A stretch of 64,000 bases of DNA, taken from an uncultured Eubacteriales bacterium (GTDB lineage: Bacteria > Bacillota > Clostridia > Monoglobales > Monoglobaceae). The position numbers and the translations under genes were made by a program. Each line of letters starts with the position of its first letter. Positions within the stretch are counted from its first letter, which is position 1. The notes below the pieces were generated by a model. The model saw only the letters and a list, made by a program, of their open reading frames with translations. It had not been told where the DNA came from and did no database searches. The stretch is from positions 1 through 64,000 of the forward strand of contig CAOKIL010000002.1 in NCBI GenBank assembly GCA_948468535.1. Direction: 5' to 3'. Shown here in pieces: positions 45,324 to 52,476 of this stretch.

Positions 45324-46391
45324 TTATTTTGTCATCTCATATATTTCTTCTAACAACGCGTTTATGATTTCGCTTTCTTTTACCTTCTTTATTAGTTCTC
45401 CATGTTTAAACAAAACAGCGCAGCCGTCACCGCCTGCGATTCCAACGTCTGCGTCCTTTGCCTCACCGGGACCGTTCACCACACAGCCCATAACAGCGAC
45501 TTTAAGAGGTTTTTTAATATCGCTTACTATATCATTTATCTTGTTTGCTATAGGTATTAAGTCAATTTTTGTTCTGGCACATGTCGGACATGACACAACT
45601 TCTACATAATCGCCGCCTATGTCAAGAGAACGCAAAATTTGTTTTGCCGCATAAACCTCACGGCACGGGTCATCTGTAAGCGATACCCTTATAGTGTCAC
45701 CTATTTCATCAAGCAAAAGCGAGCCTATACCCACAGCCGATTTTACTATGCCCTGCGCGGTAGTTCCTGCTTCTGTTACACCGAGATGCAGAGGATAATC
45801 AAAAGTTTCGCTTGCCAAACGATAAGCCTCTACGGTAGTCTTAACACTTGACGACTTCATAGATAAAACTATATCGTCAAAATCAAATTTATTCAGTATC
45901 TTTACATGTCCTTGTGCGCTTTCAACCATTGCTTCTGCGAGATTTCCTCCGCATTTTTCAAGAAATCCCTTTTCAAGCGAGCCGCCGTTAACACCTATTC
46001 TGATGGGAACATTATTCTTCTTTGCAGCGGCTGCAACTGCTTTTGCCTTATCTTCACCGCCTATATTGCCCGGGTTTATCCTTACTTTATCTATTCCGCG
46101 TTCTATAGACATAAGGGCAAGCTTATAATCAAAATGAATATCTGCGACCAGAGGTATATCGGTCTGTTCTTTTATTTTATCTATCGCTGCCGCACTTGCT
46201 TCATCAGGAACAGAAAATCTGACTATATCACATCCTGCATCCTGAAGTGATTTTATTTGAGCAATTACTCTGCCGGTATCACTTGTCGGTACATTAGTCA
46301 TAGACTGCACAGCAATGGTATTGCCTCCGCCAATTTTCACTCCACCGATATTTACGACCTGCGTTTTTCTATTTGAAATCTTTGAAGACAT
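45324..46391 (-). CDS. ispG: 4-hydroxy-3-methylbut-2-enyl diphosphate synthase (flavodoxin/ferredoxin)
   Basis: 355 residues. A [4Fe-4S] enzyme of the MEP isoprenoid pathway. It begins RKTQVVNIGGVKIGGG and AVQSMTNVPTSD. The cluster cysteines are in VSCPTCARTKIDL and VMGCVVNGPGEAKDAD. VRINPGNIGG and IGVNGGSLEK are also typical. About 100 nt separates it from polC. dxr and rseP, usually upstream, are not present. Confidence 0.95.
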   Translation of the reverse strand: MSSKISNRKTQVVNIGGVKIGGGNTIAVQSMTNVPTSDTGRVIAQIKSLQDAGCDIVRFSVPDEASAAAIDKIKEQTDIPLVADIHFDYKLALMSIERGIDKVRINPGNIGGEDKAKAVAAAAKKNNVPIRIGVNGGSLEKGFLEKCGGNLAEAMVESAQGHVKILNKFDFDDIVLSMKSSSVKTTVEAYRLASETFDYPLHLGVTEAGTTAQGIVKSAVGIGSLLLDEIGDTIRVSLTDDPCREVYAAKQILRSLDIGGDYVEVVSCPTCARTKIDLIPIANKINDIVSDIKKPLKVAVMGCVVNGPGEAKDADVGIAGGDGCAVLFKHGELIKKVKESEIINALLEEIYEMTK

Positions 46392-46429
46392 GAAATCTCT
46401 CCAATCAACTTTATATCACTTAAAATAAA

Positions 46430-46471
46430 AATTGCTATGTCAAATATTTTACCATATTTGACATAGCAATT
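46430..46471 (-). terminator. Strong terminator hairpin between the 46.5 kb gene and ispG
   Basis: An 18-bp inverted repeat around a 6-nt loop (46430-46447 and 46454-46471), arms containing TTGCTATGTCAAATA. On the minus strand a TTTTTATTTT run follows. Confidence 0.88.
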
Positions 46472-46483
46472 CAAGTACAAAAA

Positions 46484-46792
46484 CTATTTTTTACACTTGG
46501 CTTTTAAAGACTGAAACTTTTCATAATAAATAATTTCAAAAAGTGCAGAAAGAACTCTGCCCTTTGTAATAAGCGTATAATCCGACTTCTCATTATCGCT
46601 ATGATTAACTTCCATTGCGTTATGTAATAACACTTTATTATCATCTAAAAATTGATATTTTAAAATATAATCTGTTTTATTAATTTGTATAGTTGAGATG
46701 TAGGATAAATCAGACGGATTGTATTGTGCGTCTTTAGTCAGTTCTTTTTTAATACTTTGGCAGTTTTTAAATTTAAATTTTCTTGTAATCAT
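46484..46792 (-). CDS. Hypothetical protein, 102 residues
   Basis: Not recognised. Small, basic and lysine-rich (MITRKFKFKNCQSIKKEL ... FQSLKAKCKK), no membrane segment or signal peptide. AAAGGAAG precedes the ATG. It is followed by a strong terminator and preceded by the small-RNA pair s1/N1. The other s/N pair (55.6-56.0 kb) also precedes a small hypothetical gene on the same strand. Confidence 0.6.
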   Translation of the reverse strand: MITRKFKFKNCQSIKKELTKDAQYNPSDLSYISTIQINKTDYILKYQFLDDNKVLLHNAMEVNHSDNEKSDYTLITKGRVLSALFEIIYYEKFQSLKAKCKK

Positions 46793-46834
46793 AAGGTTCT
46801 TCCTTTCTGTTTTAAAATATTTTATTACAGCTGC

Positions 46835-46947
46835 TTGAAAAACCTTTGCATAAGTGGTATAATAATTTTGCGTGGTTTTTTAAGAAGCTGCGATATTCCG
46901 GAAGCAGTATTAATCTTTTGACGAGATTACTGCTTCCTATTTTTTGT
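46835..46947 (+). ncRNA. Candidate small RNA s1 with promoter
   Basis: TTGAAA (46835-46840), 17 nt, TATAAT (46858-46863) predicts a start near 46870. The roughly 78-nt RNA ends in a long hairpin (GGAAGCAGTA 46899-46908 with TACTGCTTCC 46927-46936, inner AATCT/AGATT) and a TATTTTTTGTTTT tail. s2 at 55633-55752 has the same promoter-hairpin-tail plan, and the sequence after the hairpin (TATTTTTTGTTTT, GTTAA, CCCC) matches. Confidence 0.6.
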
Positions 46948-46993
46948 TTTGAGGTTAAACACTGACATCCCCCCTTTTAAAATAACCCCAATA

Positions 46994-47194
46994 TTAAAAA
47001 AGTGCGTTAACAAAGTAACGCACTAAAAAACACATTACTCTAATAGTTGTCACACTAATTATTTCAATCCTAATAAACTAAGAATATCAAAAAATAGAGT
47101 AAGCGTTTTTATCGTATTAAAATAAAACGTTTATAAGGATTAAAATTAAATAATGTGACAAAGCAAGTATATCACACCTTTTTAAGTTTGTAAA
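46994..47194 (-). ncRNA. Structured RNA element N1 with promoter and terminator
   Basis: Minus-strand promoter TTTACA (47194-47189), 17 nt, TATACT (47171-47166). The RNA (about 47159 to 46994) is closed by TTGTCACA (47047-47054) with TGTGACAA (47154-47161). An inner stem pairs AATCCTAATAAAC (47066-47078) with GTTTATAAGGATT (47129-47141). A terminator (GTGCGTTA/TAACGCAC, 47002-47023) has a T-run on the minus strand. Compared with N2 and N3 both stems differ in sequence but keep pairing. No reading frame of note. Confidence 0.7.
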
Positions 47195-47204
47195 CACCAA
47201 ATTT

Positions 47205-47474
47205 TATTTCAAGACCCATTTCTTTCCTACTTGCGGAAAGAAACGGTTCTTGGACTCCAAAGAAAGGCGCTTTGGCTCGCTGAGGTCGCTATCGCTCCAA
47301 GGGCGTGCCCCTAATCGGTTTTTGGCTAACGCCAAAAACAAGGACAGCTTCACAGCCTTAATATTTTTGCACTGCCGTGAATCTTTCAGCAAAGGCATTG
47401 ACGATATTGCCGCCGCGGCTTGGCATGGCGGAATATGGGTTCGGCAATGGTTTCAAAGTCAACGCCTTGATGAA
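47205..47474 (-). repeat. Dispersed repeat R, copy R1
   Basis: About 270 bp, more GC-rich than its surroundings, homologous in reverse orientation to R2 (56000-56250). Shared blocks in order (minus strand here): TTCATCAAGGC, ATTCCGCC, CCGCGGCGGCAAT, ATTCACGG, AGTGCAA, CTTTCTTTGGAG and a terminal hairpin (TTTCTTTCC/GGAAAGAAA). R1 also has the hairpin GTTTTTGGC/GCCAAAAAC (47318-47339). An open frame of 64 codons crosses it but is not supported as a gene. Confidence 0.75.
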
Positions 47475-47486
47475 TTACCCAAAAAC

Positions 47487-47684
47487 TAAAAAATGCGCCA
47501 GCAAAGCTGACGCACAAAAACGCAGCTTTGATTAAATGTTGCGACACATCTCATAAACTTTAAACAGAAAAAAAGAATATGACAAACCAAAGCCTACGTT
47601 TTTTACATTCGTAAACTATTTTTCTGTTTAAATATTAAAGAAATGTCGCAGATATAATATAACATACTTTATTTAGTTTGTAAA
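47487..47684 (-). ncRNA. Structured RNA element N2 with promoter and terminator
   Basis: Promoter TTTACA (47684-47679), 17 nt, TATATT (47661-47656). The RNA (about 47650 to 47487) is closed by TGCGACA (47540-47546) with TGTCGCA (47644-47650). The inner stem is a perfect 14-bp match, TTTAAACAGAAAAA (47559-47572) with TTTTTCTGTTTAAA (47619-47632). The terminator at 47494-47514 (TGCGCCAGC/GCTGACGCA) pairs fully, with a U-G, only as minus-strand RNA. The core around CCTACGTTTTTTAC is shared with N3. Confidence 0.75.
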
Positions 47685-47697
47685 GAAAAATTTTTTC

Positions 47698-47855
47698 TTG
47701 ACATACATCCACGTATGTGGTATTATAATTATAGAAAACCACCCATTCAATTGAACAGGTGGTTACAGCGCAAAATAGCATTAGCTGTTTCCGCAGCGCT
47801 ATTAAATAATCATATCTAACCGTCGCTCGGCTAAGCGGCGGTTATTTCTTTGTTT
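47698..47855 (+). ncRNA. Candidate antitoxin RNA, copy B (orphan), with promoter
   Basis: Promoter TTGACA (47698-47703), 17 nt, TATTAT (47721-47726), start near 47733. The RNA shares with copy A: a TATAGAAA start, hairpin ACCACC/GGTGGT (A has GCCACTC/GAGTGGC), CATTC, ACAGCG, AAATAGC, TGTTTCCGCA and a terminator AACCG...CGGTT followed by ATTTCT. No membrane-peptide gene is left opposite it; its terminator overlaps the end of a truncated RelE-like frame. Its promoter is back-to-back with that of N2. Confidence 0.65.
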
Positions 47856-47916
47856 TAGCATAAATCACTATTTTCTTTGCAATAGACAAAAATTCAACTG
47901 TATACTTTTTATCCAT
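47842..47916 (-). pseudogene. Truncated RelE/ParE-type toxin remnant
   Basis: A 24-residue frame starts at ATG 47916 inside the end of the phd-like gene (8-nt overlap, normal for such operons). It reads MDKKYTVEFLSIAKK, a good match to the N-terminus of RelE/ParE/YoeB-type toxins (KKYTVEFLPIAKKD in many), then IVIYAKTKK and stops at the terminator of antitoxin RNA copy B. A normal toxin has 85-100 residues. The last codons resemble the end of the 20-residue peptide at 40.1 kb (IIIAYIEK), so it may be a recombination joint between two toxin loci. Confidence 0.6.
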
Positions 47917-48175
47917 TCGCAGCTTCCCTCATAGCTTTGAGAACTTCCTGTAATGAAAAACGTTCATTTTTAAGTTCAGATTCCATATCAGATTCCTGAA
48001 GCTTATAATATACTTCACTCTCTAATTGAAGGTTCTCAAACACTTCCATACTCAAAACCACCATGTCGCCAAATCCGTTCTTTGTCAGAAAAACAGGCTG
48101 CTTTGTTTGGTGTACTATTTTTGAAATTTCAGCAAAATTATTTCTCAAATCAGATATCGGTCTAATCATATCCAT
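47909..48175 (-). CDS. Phd/YefM-family antitoxin
   Basis: 88 residues from ATG 48175 (GAGG 8 nt upstream; a GTG 9 nt earlier is less likely). The N-terminal Phd/YefM DNA-binding fold is MIRPISDLRNNFAEISKIV ... QPVFLTKNGFGDMVVLSMEVFE. The C-terminal half is acidic and helical, as in antitoxins that fold over a toxin. A 22-bp palindrome in the promoter suggests autoregulation. The toxin that should follow is only a remnant, so this antitoxin is probably orphaned. Confidence 0.85.
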   Translation of the reverse strand: MDMIRPISDLRNNFAEISKIVHQTKQPVFLTKNGFGDMVVLSMEVFENLQLESEVYYKLQESDMESELKNERFSLQEVLKAMREAANG

Positions 48176-48196
48176 TTTAAGCACCTCATATAGTTA

Positions 48197-48218
48197 TTTT
48201 AGCATAATTATGCTAAAA
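48197..48218. promoter_or_regulatory. Palindromic operator in the phd promoter
   Basis: A perfect 22-bp palindrome with arm TTTTAGCATAA. On the minus strand it fills the spacer of TTGATA-17-TAAAAT and runs into the -10, an ideal place for repression by the antitoxin. Confidence 0.75.
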
Positions 48219-48236
48219 TATCAATACTTTTTGTAT

Positions 48237-48271
48237 AAAAAATCGCGACAAGCCATAAAGACTTGCCGCGA
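48237..48271 (-). terminator. tRNA-Arg terminator
   Basis: On the minus strand CGCGGCAAG pairs with CTTGTCGCG around TCTTTATGG, then a T-run. It is nearly identical to the terminator after tRNA-fMet (55213-55244). Confidence 0.9.
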
Positions 48272-48273
48272 CG

Positions 48274-48350
48274 TGGTGCGCCTGGAGGGATTCGAACCCC
48301 CGACCTAACGGTTCGTAGCCGTTCACTCTATCCAGCTGAGCTACAGGCGC
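48274..48350 (-). tRNA. tRNA-Arg (anticodon ACG)
   Basis: 77 nt with encoded CCA. Acceptor GCGCCTG/CAGGCGC, anticodon loop CTACGAA, T-loop TTCGAAT. Confidence 0.97.
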
Positions 48351-48597
48351 ATATCTTATATTTTTAACTTAATTATTATAACATTAAATTAATATTATTT
48401 CAAGTGATTTATGTAAACTTTTTTCTAAAAAATTTTCACAATAATTTATCTAATATTAACCTTACGTTCATTAAATTTTAACAATATAATGTTATTATAA
48501 TACTGTAAAATTAATACATACAGCAACATACTTATATATAAAAAAGGTATATTGTTAAAATCAAATTATTATTTTTTATAGAAAGGAGTGAAAAATA

Positions 48598-48852
48598 ATG
48601 TTATGCAATGTTGACAGTGGGAACACTACACTTTTATTGTCAATGCTTACAGGTGTTGAAGAAAGTGAAATAGAAGAACTGCTTATAACCGGTTTGCCGC
48701 CATGGACTGTTGCCGCAAAATACGGAAAGTACGAAGAATATAAAGAACTCATAAAAACAAATTATGTACAGAGACTGCAAACATTGGTTGATGAAAACAA
48801 ACTGTCTGCTAATGCCGCTAACGAAATGTACAACCGCATTAATTCATATTGA
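48598..48852 (+). CDS. Hypothetical protein, 84 residues
   Basis: Not recognised. Acidic and helical (TGVEESEIEELLITGLPPWT, YKELIKTNYVQRLQTLVDEN), no signal or membrane segment. GAAAGGAG stands 9 nt before the ATG. It lies 81 nt upstream of queH on the same strand, so it may be cotranscribed. The 240 nt upstream are AT-rich with no other gene. Confidence 0.7.
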   Translation: MLCNVDSGNTTLLLSMLTGVEESEIEELLITGLPPWTVAAKYGKYEEYKELIKTNYVQRLQTLVDENKLSANAANEMYNRINSY

Positions 48853-48932
48853 TTTCATACTATTGACAGACAATATTCTATGCTGTATAATTCAGCTTGT
48901 GAATATTTTTATATATCGGAGAAAATAATGTA

Positions 48933-49547
48933 ATGAATAATATAAATTATCAAAAAGAACTTGATAAACTTTTAAATAAATTAATTGAAAACAATAATAC
49001 AAAATCTCTCTTACTTCATAGCTGCTGCGCACCTTGCAGCAGCTATGTTTTGCAATACTTAACAAATTATTTTGATATTACTGTTTTATATTATAATCCA
49101 AATATTACTGACATACAGGAATATGAGAAAAGAAAACATGAACAAATAAGATTAATAAACGAAATAGAACATATTCATTCTATTAATATAATAAATATTG
49201 AACACAAACCAAATAAATTTTATAACATATCAAAAGGTCTTGAAAATTGTCCTGAATGCGGAGAGAGATGCTTAAAATGTTATAAACTGCGCCTTGAAAA
49301 AACAGCACAAATTGCAAAAGAAAAGAATTTTGACTATTTTTGTACTACATTAACCATAAGTCCGCTGAAAAGCTCAAAAGCAATAAATCAGATAGGCGAA
49401 GAGCTTTCAAAACAATATGACGTTTCATTTTTACCGTCAGACTTTAAAAAGAAAGAAGGATTTAAGATATCAATTGAGCTGTCAAAAAAATATAATTTAT
49501 ATCGTCAAAACTACTGTGGATGCGAATATTCAAAACAGCAGGATTAA
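48933..49547 (+). CDS. queH: Epoxyqueuosine reductase QueH
   Basis: 204 residues. It converts epoxyqueuosine to queuosine in tRNA and replaces QueG in many anaerobes. Family motifs: LLHSCCAPCSSYVLQYL near the start, NPNITDIQEYEKRK, GLENCPECGERCLKCYKLRL and NYCGCEYS near the end; these cysteines bind an iron-sulfur cluster and a second metal. Other queuosine genes are not in the window, but QueH alone suffices for salvage pathways. Confidence 0.93.
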   Translation: MNNINYQKELDKLLNKLIENNNTKSLLLHSCCAPCSSYVLQYLTNYFDITVLYYNPNITDIQEYEKRKHEQIRLINEIEHIHSINIINIEHKPNKFYNISKGLENCPECGERCLKCYKLRLEKTAQIAKEKNFDYFCTTLTISPLKSSKAINQIGEELSKQYDVSFLPSDFKKKEGFKISIELSKKYNLYRQNYCGCEYSKQQD

Positions 49548-49559
49548 AAAGTCGATTGA

Positions 49560-49575
49560 TGTTTCATATGAAACA
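49560..49575. promoter_or_regulatory. Candidate parS site 1
   Basis: TGTTTCATATGAAACA is a perfect 16-bp palindrome that differs from the widespread parS sequence only in the central two bases (CG to TA). It lies about 2 kb from parB. Confidence 0.5.
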
Positions 49576-49585
49576 ATATAATCAA

Positions 49586-49610
49586 GGCGGGCAAATTGCC
49601 CGCCCTTACT
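49586..49610. terminator. GC-rich hairpin between queH and serS
   Basis: GGCGGGC/GCCCGCC (49586-49604) between convergent genes, with weak T-rich flanks on both strands. Confidence 0.7.
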
Positions 49611-49614
49611 TATT

Positions 49615-50883
49615 TTATCTTATTTCTTTTAATCCGCCCATATACGGAACCAAAACGTCAGGAATAGTTATACTTCCGTCCTCATTTTGATAGTTTTCAA
49701 GTATTGCGGCGGTTGTTCTGCCTATAGCAACACCGCTGCCGTTTAATGTGTGCACAAACTGAGCTTTTTCCTTCGGTGAATTCTTATACTTTATATTTGC
49801 TCTGCGAGCCTGGAAGTCCTCAAAGTTTGAACATGACGAAATCTCAACATATCTTCCGTAACTCGGCATCCATACTTCAATATCATACTTCATTGCAGCA
49901 GTAAATCCTAAGTCGCCTATACAAATTTTAACTACTCTATAAGGCAATTTAAGTCCTTGCAGCACATATTCAGCTTCAGCAGTCAGCTTTTCAAGTTCAT
50001 CATACGAATCTTCAGGCTTCGTAAATTTAACCAGCTCAACCTTATTAAACTGATGCTGACGAATAAGACCTCTTGTATCTCTGCCGGCACTGCCGGCTTC
50101 TGCTCTGAAACAAGCCGTATAAGCGCAATATTTCAGAGGTAAGTCATCTCCGCTTAAAATCTCATCTCTGTACATATTTGTAACCGGAACCTCAGCTGTA
50201 GGAACCAAAAAATATTCAGTATTTGCTACCTTAAACGCATCTTCTTCAAACTTAGGAAGCTGACCCGTACCTACCATACTGTTTCTGTGAACCATAAACG
50301 GCGGAAAAATCTCTTTATATCCGCGGCTTGTATGAGTATCAAGAAAATAATTCATGATAGCTCTTTCAAGTCTTGCGCCTAAGTCCTTATAGACATGAAA
50401 ACGCGCACCGGTTATCTTTGCGGCAGTTTCACTATCAAGAATTTTTAAATCACTGCCCAAATCCCAGTGTGCCTTTGGCTCAAAATCAAACTTTGTCGGT
50501 TCCATAAATTTTCTGATTTCAACATTATCTTCATCAGAATCGCCGTCAGGTACAGTCTCATTCGGAATATTAGGAATTGTATACATAATAGTCTGTATTT
50601 TTTCATCAAGTGCGCGTATTTTATCATCAGCCTCTTTTATAGAATCAGATAATTCCTTCATCTTAGCAAAAATCTCGGTTGTATCCTTGCCCTCTTTCTT
50701 AAACTTCGGAATTTCTTTAGATACGGTATTCTGCTGTGCCTTCTTTTGTTCTACATCAAATAAAAGTTCGCGTCTCTGTCCGTCAAGTTCTAAAAGACCG
50801 TCAATATCAACTTCTTCTTTTCTTCTTGAAAGCGCTTTTTTTATTTTTTCGGTTTCTGTTCTTATTAATTTAATATCAAGCAT
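49615..50883 (-). CDS. serS: Serine--tRNA ligase
   Basis: 422 residues. Class II synthetase. The N-terminal helical arm (about 1-105) with RREKEVDI-like charged repeats binds the long variable arm of tRNA-Ser. The catalytic domain has motif 2 [23 protein letters not shown] and motif 3 [18 protein letters not shown]. 35 nt separates it from the upstream coiled-coil gene; no T-box is visible, so it seems to belong to the rsmA-rdgB-parA-parB string. Confidence 0.96.
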   Translation of the reverse strand: MLDIKLIRTETEKIKKALSRRKEEVDIDGLLELDGQRRELLFDVEQKKAQQNTVSKEIPKFKKEGKDTTEIFAKMKELSDSIKEADDKIRALDEKIQTIMYTIPNIPNETVPDGDSDEDNVEIRKFMEPTKFDFEPKAHWDLGSDLKILDSETAAKITGARFHVYKDLGARLERAIMNYFLDTHTSRGYKEIFPPFMVHRNSMVGTGQLPKFEEDAFKVANTEYFLVPTAEVPVTNMYRDEILSGDDLPLKYCAYTACFRAEAGSAGRDTRGLIRQHQFNKVELVKFTKPEDSYDELEKLTAEAEYVLQGLKLPYRVVKICIGDLGFTAAMKYDIEVWMPSYGRYVEISSCSNFEDFQARRANIKYKNSPKEKAQFVHTLNGSGVAIGRTTAAILENYQNEDGSITIPDVLVPYMGGLKEIR

Positions 50884-50918
50884 TTTATTATCCTCCCAAA
50901 TTAGACGGTTTTTTTCTG

Positions 50919-51371
50919 TTAATTATTTTCGTTAGATTCATTTATACCCAAAATCTTGCAAAGTGCGTTATAATATGCACTTTGGCTGTCATCAAATAAA
51001 GATGTATCAATTGCTAAAACCGCAGCAACAGCATTATTAATATCACCTGAATTATATAAATTCCATACATTCGTCATTTCTTCAAATTTTACTTTATAAT
51101 TATCAAATTTTTCTTTTAAATTATTATTTTTTTCAACTTCTTTGCTTAATTTATAATTTTCATCTTTCAGCGTCACAAGTTCATTTTGTATACTTTCATT
51201 TACACGCTCAGTTTCCATTATCCGATTATCAATCTCTTCCTCACGGTCATCTGCCATTGCTGCAATCAGAATAACTATTATTACAGAAACTATCATGATA
51301 ACAGCATACGTCATGATATTATTTTTCTTTTTTTCCTGAATACTTTTTTCAGCACCTTTTTTATCGTTCAA
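50919..51371 (-). CDS. Membrane-anchored coiled-coil protein
   Basis: 150 residues, family not recognised. A lysine-rich cytoplasmic start, one membrane helix (about 19-40, [20 protein letters not shown]), then a heptad-like coiled coil (about 45-105, [20 protein letters not shown]) and a short globular end. It sits between parB and serS. The layout suggests a structural envelope or division-related role, but this is inference from shape only. Confidence 0.7.
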   Translation of the reverse strand: MNDKKGAEKSIQEKKKNNIMTYAVIMIVSVIIVILIAAMADDREEEIDNRIMETERVNESIQNELVTLKDENYKLSKEVEKNNNLKEKFDNYKVKFEEMTNVWNLYNSGDINNAVAAVLAIDTSLFDDSQSAYYNALCKILGINESNENN

Positions 51372-51545
51372 AATTTCACCTTCTTTTTAAAAAAATCACA
51401 GATATACATAAAACCTTTAAAAACATATCTAAAATCAATTTAACCTATTTTTAATATAATATCATAGTTAACTAATAAAATCATTAAATTAGATATAATT
51501 TTAAGAGTCAAAATTTTAACTGTATTTTCAAAATTTCGATTATTA

Positions 51546-52463
51546 TTATTTTTTTAATTCAAATAATATGCGTTCTAAATCATCTTTTGAATAATATTCA
51601 ATTTCAATTTTTCCTTTATTAGCGCCTTCGCTTATCTTAACTTTTGTTCCGAGTTTAGAACCCAAATCATTTTCAACTTCTGCAAAGTATTTTTTCATCA
51701 TACCGCTAACATTATTTTTATTAGGCTTTGACTTATTATTATTTATATCAGCGACCAGATTTTCAACTTGACGTACATTAAGACCTTTTTCAATAATCAC
51801 ATTTGCTTTTTCAATCTGTACAGCTTCATCTTGTATACCAAGCAATGTTCTGGCATGTCCCTGTGATAGCTTTCCTTCAATTACAAGCTGTTTTACACCA
51901 TCACAAAGATTATTAAGTCTAAGCGAGTTTGCAACTGCGCTTCGGCTTTTTCCTATACGTTTTGCAACATCATCTTGTGTCATATCGCAATTATCTATTA
52001 ATCTCTTGTACCCCTCTGCTTCTTCAATAGGATTCAAGTCTTCGCGCTGCAGATTTTCAATTAAAGCGATTTCCATAACTTCAATCTCTGAAAGTTCACG
52101 CACAATACATGGCACTTCTTTTAACTTAGCCAATTTAGAAGCTCTCCATCTGCGTTCACCTGCAACAATGGTATATGTACCGTTTATATTTGGTTTTACC
52201 AAAATAGGCTGAACCAATCCATGTTGCTGAATAGAATTGCTTAAAACTTCAAGTTTTTCTTTATCAAACTTTTTTCTCGGCTGATTTTTATTAGGTTCAA
52301 TATCCCTGATTTTTATTATTTTTATATTATTTTTTTCTTCATCTGAGATTTCATCTTCAAACTCAGCCAATATATCAAAATCATCTTCGGATTTAGCGTC
52401 CGTATTTTCAACAAACAACGCTCCCAAGCCTTTTCCGAGACCTTTTTTATTTTTTGAAGCCAT
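51546..52463 (-). CDS. parB: Chromosome-partitioning protein ParB (Spo0J)
   Basis: 305 residues from ATG 52463 (AAGGAAG upstream; a GTG 9 nt earlier is less likely). It begins with the ParA-stimulating peptide KKGLGKGLGALF. The ParB/Srx CTPase domain has PNKNQPRKKF, GLVQPILV and GERRWRASKL, then ENLQREDLNPIEEAEGYKRL. The HTH has DVAKRIGKSRSAVANSLRL, and a C-terminal dimer domain follows. It binds parS and loads SMC. parA is directly upstream (gap about 13 nt). Two parS-like sites are within 2 kb. Confidence 0.96.
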   Translation of the reverse strand: MASKNKKGLGKGLGALFVENTDAKSEDDFDILAEFEDEISDEEKNNIKIIKIRDIEPNKNQPRKKFDKEKLEVLSNSIQQHGLVQPILVKPNINGTYTIVAGERRWRASKLAKLKEVPCIVRELSEIEVMEIALIENLQREDLNPIEEAEGYKRLIDNCDMTQDDVAKRIGKSRSAVANSLRLNNLCDGVKQLVIEGKLSQGHARTLLGIQDEAVQIEKANVIIEKGLNVRQVENLVADINNNKSKPNKNNVSGMMKKYFAEVENDLGSKLGTKVKISEGANKGKIEIEYYSKDDLERILFELKK

Positions 52464-52476
52464 AAGTTTCACTTCC

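Noticed and set aside
46994-47194. N elements as 6S RNA
   Set aside because: Length and rod shape fit loosely, but 6S RNA is normally one or two well-conserved genes per genome; here three divergent copies lie within 10 kb, and I cannot confirm the 6S central-bubble pattern. Left as a possibility to test.
47041-47194. Insertion-sequence ends for N elements
   Set aside because: No transposase frame lies between the inverted sequences, and the promoter and terminator signals fit an RNA gene better.
47204-47398. A 64-codon minus-strand frame ending VGKKWVLK inside repeat R1
   Set aside because: It lies wholly in the dispersed repeat, R2 does not keep the frame, and no ribosome site precedes it.
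46994-47684. CRISPR array or tandem repeat in the 47-kb island
   Set aside because: The repeated units are single hairpins 200-500 bp apart, not short direct repeats with regular spacers, and no cas genes are near.
50884-50918. T-box upstream of serS
   Set aside because: Only 35 nt separate serS from the previous gene, too short for a T-box.
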